Positions 42,532-51,864 of a DNA stretch of 64,000 nucleotides are shown in pieces. Source of the DNA: Sphingomonas natans (lineage in GTDB: Bacteria > Pseudomonadota > Alphaproteobacteria > Sphingomonadales > Sphingomonadaceae); NCBI RefSeq assembly GCF_030546695.1, contig NZ_JAUOTP010000005.1, positions 124,001 to 188,000 of the forward strand, given 5' to 3'. The position numbers were made by a program, and so were the translations under genes. Under the pieces are notes generated by a model, which did not search any database, was not told where the DNA came from, and was given only the letters and a program-made list of their open reading frames with translations. Numbering within the stretch: the first letter of the stretch is position 1; every line of letters starts with the position of its first letter.

Positions 42532-44926
42532 CAGAAGCCGTGACTGAAATGCGCACGCCTTTGCGACCGTCACGTATCACGGGCTCTGCCGCGTTCGTAG
42601 CGACGAGCTCGCGCATGTCCTCAAGCGGTAGCAGTACGGTCACGACCGGATCGCCGATGGTCGGCCCAGAGCGGCTCACCTCGATCCGCACCTGCGCGGC
42701 ATCCGCCTCGCCTCGGACGATCCAGCGGTCGACCGGCGCATGGCCATCGCCGCCATCGTCGATGGCAGACCAATCGAACGTGCCTTCGATCGGAGGGAAC
42801 AGCCAGATCCCGCGCTCCGTCGCGCCCGGCCGCCAGCCGCCCGGCGCAAGATCCACAAGCATCGCCGAACCGACGCGGGCGAGCAGCGGCGGCGGCCCGT
42901 CCACGGGCGCGGGCAACACGTGCGATCGGCCGCCCTCCAGCCGTGCGCCGCTCCACAGGTGGATCCAGTTCGCACCGGCCGGCGGGCGGACGACGCGCTC
43001 GGTCGCGCCTTCCTCGACCACACAGGCGACGAGCAGGTCCGGCCCGAGCAGATGATCGTCGCTCTCGGCCCAGGCGACCGGATCGTTCGGGAAATCGAGC
43101 CAGACGGGGCGAACCATCGGTTCGTATTCCGCATGATAGCGATGCAGCAGATCGTAGAAGAAGGGCACGAGCGTCTGCCGCAGCGCCAGCAGGCGGCGCA
43201 TCGCCGGCAGCGTCTCCGGATACATCCAAGGCTCGTTGACCGTGCGGTCGTCATTCCAGCTGTGGATGCTGAAGCGCGGCATCATTACGCCCGCCTGCAC
43301 CCACCGGATCAGCAGTTCGGGCGACGGCGCGGGTCCGGCGAAACCGCCGATATCGTGCCCGCTGTTCGACACGCCCGACAGCGCTAGGCCGATCGACTGG
43401 CGCGCATTGTAGCGGAGCGACTTCCACTCGGTGCGATTGTCGCCGCTCCACGTCTGCGCATAGCGCTGGAGCCCGGCCATGCCCGATCGCGTGACCACAT
43501 ACGGCCGGCGATCGGGAAACTTCTCGGTCTGCGCCCGGCGCGACGCCCGGCTCATCAGCAGCGGCTGGACCGGCCGCATCTCGGCTGCTGCGCGGGGTCT
43601 GCCGAAGCCGGCGAAGCGCGCGCGGGCGTCCCAGATCTCATATTCGTTATTGTCGTTCCAGGTGGAGACGATGCCGTTGTCGAGCAAAGCCGTCTTCACC
43701 TGTCCGCGCCACCAGGCGGCCGCCTGCGGATCGGTGAAATCGATATAGCTGCCCACCTCGTCCCAGAACTGCGCCTCGATCGGGGCGCCCTCTTCGTCCG
43801 CGACGAACGATCCGGCTGCGGCGACCTCGTCGTAAAGCGGGTGGCTGCGCAGCAAGGCCGGCTTGATATTGGGGACGAGCTGGACGCCGGCCTGCGCATA
43901 GCTGGCGACGAATGCCGCCGGATCCGGGAACTTGTCCCGGTTCCAGTTGAAGACGTAGCGCTTCTCGCCGATCGACGTGTAGCCGGACGACAGATGGAAG
44001 GACGTGCAGCCGAGATCGTGCGCGGCGAGCTTGTCGAGGAAGCCCGCCATCTGCGCCGCGGCGTCGGGCGCGTCGGTATAGGTCATGGTCGAGCCGGAAT
44101 AGCCGAGCGACCAGCGCGGCATCAAAGCGGGGCGGCCGGTCAGCCAGGTGAAGCGCTTCGTCACCGCCAGCGGATCCGGGCCGGCGATCATCCATAGATC
44201 GAGATCGCCCGATGCCGCGATCATGTGCCGATAATGCCCATGATAATTGTCCAGCTCGCGCCCGAGATCGAAGCCGACGTCGGCGCTGCTGTCGTAGAAG
44301 GCGCCGTGGCAGGCCCCCGCTTCGTCGGCTACGAGCAGATAGGGGATCGACTTGTAGAGCGGATCGCTGTTTTCGGCATCGAAGCCCATCGGATCGAGGT
44401 TGGTGAGGCGGAAGCTGCGGCCGGCGCGATCGCAATCGCCCGATCGATCGCCGAGCCCGTAATAACGCTCGCCCGGCCGGCGCGCGGCATAATGATAGGT
44501 GCGCTCGTCCCACCAGCCGAAATTGTACGATTGGGTCGGCCGGTCCTCGGCCATCAGCCGCCAGCCGTCGCCATGCTTCTGCTCCCAGGTGCAGTGCAGG
44601 CCGTGGAGGCGCACGGTCAGGCGGATGCGCTTGGTGGTGAGGATCAGCGTGTCGTTGCCCGTCTCCAGCGCGAATCCCGGGCAGGAGAAGCCACTCACGT
44701 CCATCCGGCCGCGGCCGGGCTCTGCGATGTCCTCCGCGCCCGGCGCGATCGCCCAGCTTGGCGGGCTCGTGACCTCGTTCTGCACGAGCAGCAACAGGCG
44801 GACGATATCCTCCTCCAGCACGAACAGATGCGCGATGCTGCCCGTATCGGCGGTCAGCGTGACGCGGCCGGGGACGCGATCGGTGACGCGGAAGCGCGGC
44901 GGATCGGAAAGCGTGGCGCGTCTCAT
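42524..44926 (-). CDS. GH31 alpha-glucosidase/alpha-xylosidase family enzyme
   Basis: 800 residues from the ATG at 44926, which overlaps the MFS stop (ATGA); the frame stays open far upstream as an artefact of high GC. No signal peptide is evident, so it is probably cytoplasmic. GH31 features: LTNLDPMGFDAENSDPLYKSIPYLL, the nucleophile Asp in GIVSTWNDNNEYEIWD, and the acid/base Asp in SGHDIGGFAGPAPSPELLIRWVQAGVMMPRFSIHSW. Its tight coupling to an ExuT-like importer suggests it acts on a sugar or oligosaccharide that importer delivers. The linkage specificity cannot be settled. Confidence 0.88.
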   Translation of the reverse strand: MRRATLSDPPRFRVTDRVPGRVTLTADTGSIAHLFVLEEDIVRLLLLVQNEVTSPPSWAIAPGAEDIAEPGRGRMDVSGFSCPGFALETGNDTLILTTKRIRLTVRLHGLHCTWEQKHGDGWRLMAEDRPTQSYNFGWWDERTYHYAARRPGERYYGLGDRSGDCDRAGRSFRLTNLDPMGFDAENSDPLYKSIPYLLVADEAGACHGAFYDSSADVGFDLGRELDNYHGHYRHMIAASGDLDLWMIAGPDPLAVTKRFTWLTGRPALMPRWSLGYSGSTMTYTDAPDAAAQMAGFLDKLAAHDLGCTSFHLSSGYTSIGEKRYVFNWNRDKFPDPAAFVASYAQAGVQLVPNIKPALLRSHPLYDEVAAAGSFVADEEGAPIEAQFWDEVGSYIDFTDPQAAAWWRGQVKTALLDNGIVSTWNDNNEYEIWDARARFAGFGRPRAAAEMRPVQPLLMSRASRRAQTEKFPDRRPYVVTRSGMAGLQRYAQTWSGDNRTEWKSLRYNARQSIGLALSGVSNSGHDIGGFAGPAPSPELLIRWVQAGVMMPRFSIHSWNDDRTVNEPWMYPETLPAMRRLLALRQTLVPFFYDLLHRYHAEYEPMVRPVWLDFPNDPVAWAESDDHLLGPDLLVACVVEEGATERVVRPPAGANWIHLWSGARLEGGRSHVLPAPVDGPPPLLARVGSAMLVDLAPGGWRPGATERGIWLFPPIEGTFDWSAIDDGGDGHAPVDRWIVRGEADAAQVRIEVSRSGPTIGDPVVTVLLPLEDMRELVATNAAEPVIRDGRKGVRISVTASAG

Positions 44927-46179
44927 CGGGCGGACTCCGGAAGGGTCAGATAGCGGATGGCGAGGATCAGGATCACCGCGGCGATCAGATCGAAGACGGA
45001 CAAGGCCGCGAACAAAGGCGCATAGCCGATCAGATCGGCCAGTTGCCCGATCAGCAGCGAGAAGAGCAGGCCACCGGCCCAGCCCGCCTGCCCGACGAAG
45101 CCGTTGGCGGTGCCGACCTCCTCGGCCGTGAAGACATCCGCCGAAAGCGTGTTGATCAGGACCGAGATGATCTGGTGCGCGAAGCCGCCGATGCAGAACA
45201 AGGCGATCGCCGCATAGGGGCTGACGACTAGGCCGATGCAGCCCGGCGCGATCATCAGCACCGCCGCGAAGCCGATGCCGGCGACGCGCGAGGGGATCAG
45301 CTTCATCCCGAAGCGGCGGACGAGGAAGGGCGAGAGATAGCCGCCCAGCACGCCGCCGAGATCGGCCGCGAGGAAGGGCAGCCATGCGAACAACGCGATC
45401 TGCTTGAGGTCCATCCCCCGCTCGCTGGCGAGATAGAGCGGGATCCAGAAACTGAACGTCTGCCATGCGGGCTCGACGAGGAAACGCGGGACGGCGATCG
45501 TCCAGAAGCGTGGGCTTGCGAGGATCTCGCGCGCGGTGGCGCGCTTGGCGGGATGGGCCGGGCGATCGGCCGCGATCAGCGCCTGCTCCTCGGGCGTGAT
45601 CGCCGGATGCTCGTCCGGGCTGCGATAGAAGGCATACCAGGTCGCCGCCCAGATCAGGCCAACCGCGCCCGTGACCACGAACGCCATCCGCCAATCCGCC
45701 CACAGCGAAACGGCGACGACGACCGGCGGCGCGATCAGCGCGCCGAGCGAGGTGCCCGCATTGAACCAGCCGACCGCCACCGATCGCTCGCGCGCCGGGA
45801 ACCACGCCGCGATCGCCTTGATGCCGGACGGCACGGCGGCGGATTCGGCGAGCCCCAGCAACCCTCGGAAGAATGCTAGGCTCAGCCAGCCGATCGCCAG
45901 CGCATGCAGCATGTTCGCCGCCGACCAGGCGAGACCGAACAAAGCGAAGCCCGTGCGCAGCCCGATCCGGTCCACGATCGCTCCCGCCACGGGCTGCATC
46001 ACGGTGTAAGCGAGCTGAAACGCGCCGACGACATAGCTATATTGCTGCGTCGTCATCGCCAGATTGGTCTTCAGCTCGGCCGCCAGCACCCCCAGTGAAT
46101 TGCGGGCGAGATAATTGGCGATCGTGCCCGCGCAGATCAGCGCGACGATCCACCACCTGAGATATCTAACCCGCCTCAT
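44923..46179 (-). CDS. MFS transporter, ExuT-like anion:cation symporter family
   Basis: About 418 residues from the ATG at 46179, just after GGAGAGGGGTGG; the frame extends upstream without support. Twelve membrane helices with the ACS-family pattern: YLRWWIVALICAGTIANYLARNSLGVLAAELKTNLAMT, YSYVVGAFQLAYTVMQPVAGAIVDRIGLRTGF, GLAESAAVPSGIKAIAAWFPARERSVAVGWFNAGTSLGA. This family includes the hexuronate transporter ExuT. In a locus with manD and a beta-glucuronidase, glucuronate or glucuronide import is the best guess. It overlaps the GH31 gene by 4 bp. Confidence 0.85.
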   Translation of the reverse strand: MRRVRYLRWWIVALICAGTIANYLARNSLGVLAAELKTNLAMTTQQYSYVVGAFQLAYTVMQPVAGAIVDRIGLRTGFALFGLAWSAANMLHALAIGWLSLAFFRGLLGLAESAAVPSGIKAIAAWFPARERSVAVGWFNAGTSLGALIAPPVVVAVSLWADWRMAFVVTGAVGLIWAATWYAFYRSPDEHPAITPEEQALIAADRPAHPAKRATAREILASPRFWTIAVPRFLVEPAWQTFSFWIPLYLASERGMDLKQIALFAWLPFLAADLGGVLGGYLSPFLVRRFGMKLIPSRVAGIGFAAVLMIAPGCIGLVVSPYAAIALFCIGGFAHQIISVLINTLSADVFTAEEVGTANGFVGQAGWAGGLLFSLLIGQLADLIGYAPLFAALSVFDLIAAVILILAIRYLTLPESAR

Positions 46180-46228
46180 TCCACCCCTCTCCGGCCCGCC
46201 TTCGTGTCCGCGGGTCTCGTCATTCCGC

Positions 46229-47017
46229 TCAGCCCGCTCGGTCCGTCTCATGCACCGCGACGCCCGCCGCCGTGCACGCCGCCGCCAGTGCGGCATCGGT
46301 CATGCGATCGGTGACGAGATGATCGATCGCCTCCATGTCCGCGATCCGCACCGGCGCGGGCCGGCCGAACTTGGTCTGGTCGACGCCGAGGATAACGGTC
46401 CGCGCGTGACTGATGATCGTCTGCGACACGCGCACCTCGTCCACGTCGAAATCGAGGAGCGTGCCGTCCGCGTCCACCGCCGAGGCGCCGATCAAGGCAT
46501 AATCCACCTTGAACGCGCGGATGAAATCCATCGCCAGCGCGCCGACCACCGCACGATCGCTCGCGCGCACCTTGCCGCCCGCCACGATCACCTCGATCGT
46601 CGGGCGATCGGCGAGGATGTCGATCACGTTGAGATTGTTGGTCACGACCAGGAGATCGCGATGATCGACGAGCGCGCGCGCGATCGCCTCGGTCGTGGTG
46701 CCGATGTTGATGAACAGGCTCGATCCGTTGGGCACCAACGCCGCCGCAGTCTCGCCGATCGCGGCCTTGGCAGGGGCGGCAACATGGCGGCGCGCCTCGC
46801 GATCGAGATTGTCGACGCCCGACGTCACGACCGCACCGCCATGCACGCGCGAGAGCATCGATCGCTGGGCGAGGATGTTGAGATCGCGCCGGATCGTCTG
46901 CGGCGTCACGTCCAGTTCCACCGCGAGCGTCTCGACCGCGACGCTGCCCGCGTGGCGCGCGATCTCGAGGATGCGCGCATGGCGGAGCGCGACGATGTCC
47001 GCTCCCTCGATCGCCAT
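46229..47017 (-). CDS. glpR: DeoR-family repressor of glycerol-3-phosphate genes
   Basis: 262 residues from the ATG at 47017, overlapping the glpD stop by one base. A DeoR helix-turn-helix (RHARILEIARHAGSVAVETLAVELDVTPQTIRRDLNILAQRSMLSRVHGGAV) leads into the sugar-phosphate sensor domain (IGETAAALVPNGSSLFINIGTTTEAIARAL, VVTNNLNVIDIL, VIVAGGKVRASDRAVVGALAMDFI, FDVDEVRVSQTIISHARTVILGVDQTKFGR). Placed in an operon with glpD and opposite glpK, it is almost surely GlpR, which responds to glycerol 3-phosphate. Confidence 0.9.
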   Translation of the reverse strand: MAIEGADIVALRHARILEIARHAGSVAVETLAVELDVTPQTIRRDLNILAQRSMLSRVHGGAVVTSGVDNLDREARRHVAAPAKAAIGETAAALVPNGSSLFINIGTTTEAIARALVDHRDLLVVTNNLNVIDILADRPTIEVIVAGGKVRASDRAVVGALAMDFIRAFKVDYALIGASAVDADGTLLDFDVDEVRVSQTIISHARTVILGVDQTKFGRPAPVRIADMEAIDHLVTDRMTDAALAAACTAAGVAVHETDRAG

Positions 47018-48552
47018 CAGCCGACCGCCTGCGGTTGGGCCACCGGATGGGCCGCGAGATAGGCGGTCAGCCGCTCGGCCGTGCCCTTCGGCACGTGCAG
47101 CCCGAGCTTCGACCGGCGATAGAGGATGTCCTCCGCGGTCCGCGCCCATTCGCGCTCGCGCAGATAGTCGACTTCGCGCGCGCTCAGCCCGCCGCCCAGA
47201 TCCTCGCCGAGATCGGCCACCGTGCCCGCCGCGCCGAGCAGCCGATCGACGCAGGTGCCATAGGCCCGTGCCAGCCGCCGCAACAGCGCCTCGGGCAGAC
47301 CCGGGCGCGCGGCCGTCAGCCGGTCGACGAAGGTGTCGAAATCGGCCATGTCGCCGCCGGGCAGCGCAGCGCCGGCCGTCCATGCGGGCTTGGCTTCGGG
47401 GAAGAAGCGCGTCAGCTCCTCCAGCGCATGTTCGGCGAGCTTGCGATAGGTGGTGATCTTGCCGCCGAAGATGCTCAGCATCGGCGCACGATCCTCGCCT
47501 GCGTCCAGATCGAGGACATAATCGCGCGTCACCGCCGCGGCGCTGCCCGCTTTGTCATCATAGAGCGGCCGGATGCCCGCATAGCTCCAGACGATGTCGC
47601 TTTCGCCCAGTTCGCCCGCGAAATAGCGGTTCACCGTCTCGAGCAGATAGCGCGTCTCGCCCGGACCGATCGTGGCGCGTCCCGGCGCGCCCTCCCAGGG
47701 CTCGTCGGTCGTGCCGATCAGCGTGAAGCGCCCCTCATAGGGGATCGTGAACACGATCCGGCGATCGGGGTTCTGGAGCATGAAGGCGTGATCGCCCTCG
47801 TACAGCCGCGGCACGACGAGGTGGCTGCCCTTGATGAGCCGCACGCCGCGATCGACAGCGGCATCGGGCACGCGACCCAGCACGTCCGCCACCCACGGCC
47901 CCGCCGCATTGACGAGCACGCGCGCCGTCACCTCGCGAGCGACCTCCTCGTCCTCGATCGTAGCGATCCAGCCCGCGCCCGCGCGCCGCGCATCCACCAG
48001 CCGCGTGCGCGTGCGGATTTCCGCGCCCAGATCGGCTGCGTCGCGCGCGTTGAGCACGGTCAGCCGACTGTCTTCCACCCAGCAATCCGAATAGACGAAC
48101 GCCTTGCCCTTCGCCTGCTTCAGCCCCTGCCCGTAAGGCGTGCGGCCGAGATCGACGGTTTCGGTCCCCGGCAGCTTCTTCCGCCCGCCGAGATGATCGT
48201 AGAGGAACAGCCCCAGCCGGACGATCCACGCGGGGCGCGGCGACTGGGTCTGCGGCAGCACGAAGCGCAGCGGCCAGATGATGTGCGGCGCCATGCCCCA
48301 CAGCCGTTCGCGCTCGATCAGCGCCTCGCGCACGAGGCGGAACTCGCCATATTCCAGATAGCGCAGGCCCCCGTGGATCAGCTTGGTCGAGGCCGACGAG
48401 GTGTGCGCGGCGAGATCGTCCTTCTCGACCAGCAGGACGGACAGGCCGCGGCCGGCCGCATCGCGTGCGATGCCGGCCCCGTTGATGCCGCCGCCGACGA
48501 CCAGCAGGTCGATCATATCGTCCGTCGCGTCGTTGCGCATGGCTTGCGTCAC
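47017..48552 (-). CDS. glpD: Aerobic glycerol-3-phosphate dehydrogenase
   Basis: 511 residues. The N-terminal FAD motif (IDLLVVGGGINGAGIARDAAGRGLSVLLVEKDDLAAHTSSASTKLIHGGLRYLEYGEFRLVREAL) and the PLRFVLPQTQSPRPAWIVRLGLFLYDHLGGRKKLP region are characteristic. It oxidises glycerol 3-phosphate to dihydroxyacetone phosphate at the inner membrane and feeds quinone. In-frame ATGs at 48540 and 48516 are alternative starts. It is divergent from glpK and overlaps glpR. Confidence 0.95.
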   Translation of the reverse strand: MTQAMRNDATDDMIDLLVVGGGINGAGIARDAAGRGLSVLLVEKDDLAAHTSSASTKLIHGGLRYLEYGEFRLVREALIERERLWGMAPHIIWPLRFVLPQTQSPRPAWIVRLGLFLYDHLGGRKKLPGTETVDLGRTPYGQGLKQAKGKAFVYSDCWVEDSRLTVLNARDAADLGAEIRTRTRLVDARRAGAGWIATIEDEEVAREVTARVLVNAAGPWVADVLGRVPDAAVDRGVRLIKGSHLVVPRLYEGDHAFMLQNPDRRIVFTIPYEGRFTLIGTTDEPWEGAPGRATIGPGETRYLLETVNRYFAGELGESDIVWSYAGIRPLYDDKAGSAAAVTRDYVLDLDAGEDRAPMLSIFGGKITTYRKLAEHALEELTRFFPEAKPAWTAGAALPGGDMADFDTFVDRLTAARPGLPEALLRRLARAYGTCVDRLLGAAGTVADLGEDLGGGLSAREVDYLREREWARTAEDILYRRSKLGLHVPKGTAERLTAYLAAHPVAQPQAVG

Positions 48553-48579
48553 CGTCCTCTCGCGACTCGGATTAGCATC

Positions 48580-48640
48580 GCTTCGTCAAAAACGAAAGCA
48601 TTTGACGCGCGAACGAAAATCACTCAGCCTGTAAGCGAAA
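48580..48640. promoter_or_regulatory. GlpR-like operator array between glpD and glpK
   Basis: Half-sites ACGAAA (48592), ACGAAA (48613) and GCGAAA (48635) recur every 21-22 bp, two helical turns. The first also forms an inverted repeat with TTCGT at 48582. This resembles the TTCG/CGAA operators of DeoR-family GlpR and fits control of both divergent genes by the adjacent glpR product. Confidence 0.5.
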
Positions 48641-48660
48641 ACAAAATGGATCGAGAGGCG

Positions 48661-50151
48661 ATGGCGAAGACGCACATATTGGCGATCGATCAGGGCACGA
48701 CCTCGACGCGCAGCCTCGTCTTCGACGCCCGCGCCAGGCGGATCGCCACCGCGCAGACCGAATTCGAGCAGATCTATCCCGCGCCCGGCTGGGTCGAGCA
48801 TGATCCGGAGGGGATCTGGCGCGACGTGCTCTCGACCGCGCGCGAGGCGATCGCCAAGAGCGGCGTGGGGGCCGACGGCATTGCCGCGATCGGCATCACC
48901 AACCAGCGCGAGACGACGATCGTGTGGGATCGCGCGACCGGCGAGCCGCTCTACAACGCGATCGTCTGGCAGGACCGCCGCACCGCCGAGCACTGCCAGG
49001 CGCTGAAGGCGGATGGCGCAGAATCGGACATACGCGCCCGGACCGGCCTGCTCGTCGATCCCTATTTCTCCGCCACCAAGATCGGCTGGATCCTCGATCA
49101 TGTCGACGGCGCACGCGCGCGCGCGGAGCGCGGCGAACTCGCCTTCGGCACGATCGACAGCTTCCTGCTCTGGCGCCTCACCGAAGGCCGCGTCCACGCG
49201 ACCGACGTCACCAATGCCTCGCGCACGATGCTCTGGAACATCCACGACAATCGCTGGGATGCGGAGATGTGCGCGCTGCTCGGCGTGCCGGACTCGATGC
49301 TGCCCGACGTGCACGACAATGCGCACATCTTCGGCACCACCGCCCCTGGTTTGTTCGATGCCGAAATCCCGATCGCAGGCATTGCCGGCGATCAGCAGGC
49401 GGCGCTCTTCGGCCAGGCCTGCTTCGCGCGCGGCTCGGCCAAATCGACCTACGGCACGGGCTGCTTCCTGCTGCTCAATACGGGCGAGGAGGCGATCACC
49501 TCCGACCACCGCATGCTCACCACCCCCGCTTACCGGATCGGCGGCAAGACGACCTACGCGCTGGAAGGCTCGATCTTCGTCGCCGGCGCGGCGATCAAAT
49601 GGCTGCGCGACGGGATCGGGGTGATCACCCATGCGCGCGAGACCAACGACATGGCCACGCAGGTGCCCGACAGTCACGGCGTCTATATGGTCCCCGCCTT
49701 CGTCGGCCTCGGCGCGCCGCATTGGGATCCCGATGCGCGCGGCGCCATTTTCGGCCTGACGCTCGGCGCCACGCAGGCGCATCTCGCCCGCGCCGCGCTG
49801 GAGGCGGTCGGCTATCAGACGCTCGACCTGATCGAGGCGATGGTGATGGACGGCGGCGGGCGGCCCGCAATCCTCCGCGTCGACGGCGGCATGGCTGCGA
49901 ACGATTGGCTGTGCCAGTTCCTCGCCGATCTGCTGCAGGCGCCGGTTGAGCGGCCCGACGATCTCGAGACGACGGCGCGTGGCGCCGCCTTCCATGCCGG
50001 CCTCGCGGTCGGCCTCTGGTCGGGCCTCGACGAACTGGAGGCGATCTGGTCGCGCGACGCCTGCTTCGAACCCGACATGCCCGACGACAAGCGCTCTCGC
50101 CTCATCGCGGGATGGCAGGACGCTCTAGGCCGAACGCTCCGAAAGAATTGA
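48661..50151 (+). CDS. glpK: Glycerol kinase
   Basis: 496 residues from the ATG at 48661, the usual family start (MAKTHILAIDQGTTSTRSLVFD); an in-frame ATG at 48646 is also possible and the GAGAGG between them favours the later one only weakly. FGGY kinase motifs are clear: GITNQRETTIVWDRATGEPLYNAIVWQDRRTAEHC, GTIDSFLLWRLT, AGIAGDQQAALFGQACF, KSTYGTGCFLLLNTG and LRVDGGMAANDWLCQFLADLL. It phosphorylates glycerol to glycerol 3-phosphate for GlpD. A long upstream open frame is an artefact of the high-GC antisense of glpD. Confidence 0.96.
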   Translation: MAKTHILAIDQGTTSTRSLVFDARARRIATAQTEFEQIYPAPGWVEHDPEGIWRDVLSTAREAIAKSGVGADGIAAIGITNQRETTIVWDRATGEPLYNAIVWQDRRTAEHCQALKADGAESDIRARTGLLVDPYFSATKIGWILDHVDGARARAERGELAFGTIDSFLLWRLTEGRVHATDVTNASRTMLWNIHDNRWDAEMCALLGVPDSMLPDVHDNAHIFGTTAPGLFDAEIPIAGIAGDQQAALFGQACFARGSAKSTYGTGCFLLLNTGEEAITSDHRMLTTPAYRIGGKTTYALEGSIFVAGAAIKWLRDGIGVITHARETNDMATQVPDSHGVYMVPAFVGLGAPHWDPDARGAIFGLTLGATQAHLARAALEAVGYQTLDLIEAMVMDGGGRPAILRVDGGMAANDWLCQFLADLLQAPVERPDDLETTARGAAFHAGLAVGLWSGLDELEAIWSRDACFEPDMPDDKRSRLIAGWQDALGRTLRKN

Positions 50152-50418
50152 ACTTCCGTGAAGGACGAGATCACTGATCAGTCGATCGACGGAGCAGGCA
50201 TGCTCTCCAGATGAACAAATGCCTGCTCGCGCTACCTGAGCGCCTGAAACCGACCGTGCCGCTGCCCACCAGTGTCCAACCAGCGGGGCGAAAGAACATC
50301 GTTTCCTCGGCGGCTTCGGTGGCAGCACATAGGCGCAAAGCAACAGACAGCGGGATTACCCGGTGCTTATTAGCAACTAGTCGCGCTTTAAGCGCCAACA
50401 GCTAAGTGCTTGAAGATG

Positions 50419-50463
50419 TGGTGGACGCACTTGAGCTCGAACCAAGGACCCGCTGATTAAGAG
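50419..50463 (-). repeat. Attachment-site repeat 1: 3' part of tRNA-Lys(CUU)
   Basis: Read on the minus strand this 45-bp stretch is exactly tRNA positions 32-76: anticodon loop CTCTTAA, stem TCAGC, variable GGGTC, T-stem CTTGG with TTCGAGC loop, acceptor strand TGCGTCC, A and CCA. The D arm and anticodon 5' stem are missing, so it is not a working tRNA. Compared with copies 2 and 3 it has one base change, in the T stem, giving a G-T wobble. It likely marks the left chromosomal border of the island. Confidence 0.8.
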
Positions 50464-50577
50464 CTTCTGGGTCTTAAAACGAACAACCTCTGAAAATCAA
50501 GTATTTGCTCGCAAATCAGCGATTTAGGCTTTCGGCTTAGGGAGCCTGGGAGGACACTGAGGACGTACGAGGACTGC

Positions 50578-50619
50578 AAATCCCCACAATTTCCCCACAC
50601 AAATGTTGCATCTTTTGCC
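50578..50619 (+). repeat. 42-bp direct repeat, copy 1
   Basis: It matches 51785-51826 at 37 of 42 positions and contains TTTCCCCACACAAATGTTG in nearly the same form. The two copies lie just inside the two attachment repeats that bound the 1.4-kb module. Confidence 0.7.
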
Positions 50620-50679
50620 GGAAATCCGAACACAGGCGATGATAGTGTCGTGACACGCTCCAGGCCGAAAGAGGTCCGA

Positions 50680-51565
50680 ATGACAGTATGTACGGCATCG
50701 ACTTTCTACTGGTTTTACGGCGACAACGACGCAGCTGTGGCTATCGTCACAGCATCAGATCGCATGCTGACGGATAACGGTCTGGGCATAGAATACGAGA
50801 GCAGCCATTCGAAGATCGCCCATTTTGGACCTCACCATATGATTATGGTTTCCGGCGATCTCTCGGTAAATAGCCTTATACTGCAAGCCCTGAGGGAGGC
50901 CTTTCCCGAAGCACCTCCCTCTACTGCCTTACTCGCTATCGGCTTGGGAAACGTGATTTGCGCGGTGATGGCTGATCGCGCTGCACGGAAGTACCTTCGA
51001 CCGCTCGGCATCACCAACGAGTTGATCCAGCAAACGCAGGGAGGGCTGTCCGGTCTGGCCTACCGGCCGGCCTGTTGGAGCAGATCGCTGGTCAAATGCA
51101 GTCCGAGAGCCTCGATCTTGAGGCGTTGGTCCTAGGATGCGATGGCCGTGTCGCTTCGATGTTTCGGATGATGGCGGCGGCATCGTCACAAGCCACGTTG
51201 ATATCGGATTTGTTTCGATCGGCACCGGCGGCATCCATTCGTCGGCCTACTTCATGCAGCTGCCGTTTAATCATCAAGTGGGATATCACCACGCACTGCG
51301 GACGACGTTCTTCGCCAAGAAACGAGCAGAGGTATCGCCGGGCGTCGGCGTCCAGACCGACATGTTTCTGATAACGGGGAACGGGGTGTCGGCGATTCAA
51401 GCCGCCGATCTTTCGCTGATGGAACAGGGCTACCTACAGCATCGCAAGCAAAGTGATCGATGGCTCGACCGCCTCACGAGGAAGCTCGCTACGCGCGGTC
51501 AGGAAGCGGACGCCGTCAAAGAGAATGTGGAGACACCACTGACAAACAGCAACGCTCCCGAATGA
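50680..51565 (+). pseudogene. Frameshifted gene, proteasome/HslV-like Ntn-hydrolase resemblance
   Basis: The ATG at 50680 follows AGAGG. Frame 1 codes to about 51068 (TASTFYWFYGDNDAAVAIVTASDRMLTDN..), then coding sense passes to a second frame (LLEQIAGQMQSESLDLEALVLGCDG, about 51070-51150) and to a third (DVSDDGGGIVTSHVDIGFVSIGTGG to the TGA at 51565). Two small indels therefore break one gene of about 295 codons; sequencing error is the alternative. The ASDRMLT..KIAHFG..MIMVSGD pattern recalls proteasome beta/HslV folds, but the resemblance is weak. It is the only gene between attachment repeats 1 and 2. Confidence 0.55.
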
Positions 51566-51643
51566 GGAGGCCGACGATATGCCCAACGACTTCATGCGTG
51601 CCGGCGGAAGCGCATCCCGGAACCCAAAAAGACAAAAAGCGAC

Positions 51644-51683
51644 TTTTTAGAGCCGCTGATCGCTTTTTAGACCCGCTGATCGC
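51644..51683 (+). repeat. 20-bp tandem repeat with ACCCGCTGA-type core
   Basis: TTTTTAGAGCCGCTGATCGC at 51644 is repeated at once at 51664 with one change (GACCCGCTG). The ACCCGCTGA core also occurs in the attachment repeats, so these may be integrase arm-binding sites. Confidence 0.65.
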
Positions 51684-51742
51684 CACGCCGCAGAGATGGC
51701 GCCGGATTTCTAGTGGTTCTGCAATAACTTACGATAGGAGAA

Positions 51743-51754
51743 GTCAGCGGGTCT
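51743..51754 (-). repeat. Inverted copy of AGACCCGCTGAC
   Basis: GTCAGCGGGTCT on the plus strand, 111 bp before attachment repeat 2. It belongs to the same repeat family as 51664, 51946 and 52055. Confidence 0.55.
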
Positions 51755-51784
51755 AAGAACCTCATTGAGATGTAAGGACTTTTT

Positions 51785-51826
51785 AAATCCCCACATTTTC
51801 CCCACACAAATGTTGTACTTTTTACC
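51785..51826 (+). repeat. 42-bp direct repeat, copy 2
   Basis: The partner of 50578-50619, in the same orientation, 38 bp left of attachment repeat 2. Confidence 0.7.
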
Positions 51827-51864
51827 ACGGCGACGCCCAATTGCGTCCTAAGCCGTTGAAAAAA

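Larger units (their letters stand above)
50152..50679. other. Chromosome/island junction region
   Basis: No supported gene. It holds the first tRNA-Lys fragment (50419-50463) and the first copy of a 42-bp direct repeat (50578-50619). Base composition becomes less GC-rich here. A 64-codon frame at 50211-50405 has no family and no ribosome site. Confidence 0.5.

Noticed and set aside
44927-45805. N-terminal extension of the GH31 frame
   Set aside because: The extension is antisense-like shadow of the MFS gene; the ATG at 44926 overlaps the MFS stop and begins the GH31 homology region.
47035-48645. Open frame running into glpK from far upstream
   Set aside because: It is the antisense of glpD; glycerol kinase homology starts only at about 48661.
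50419-50463. A working tRNA-Lys gene
   Set aside because: Only nucleotides 32-76 are present at each of the three places; the 5' halves do not match a tRNA acceptor, D arm or anticodon stem.
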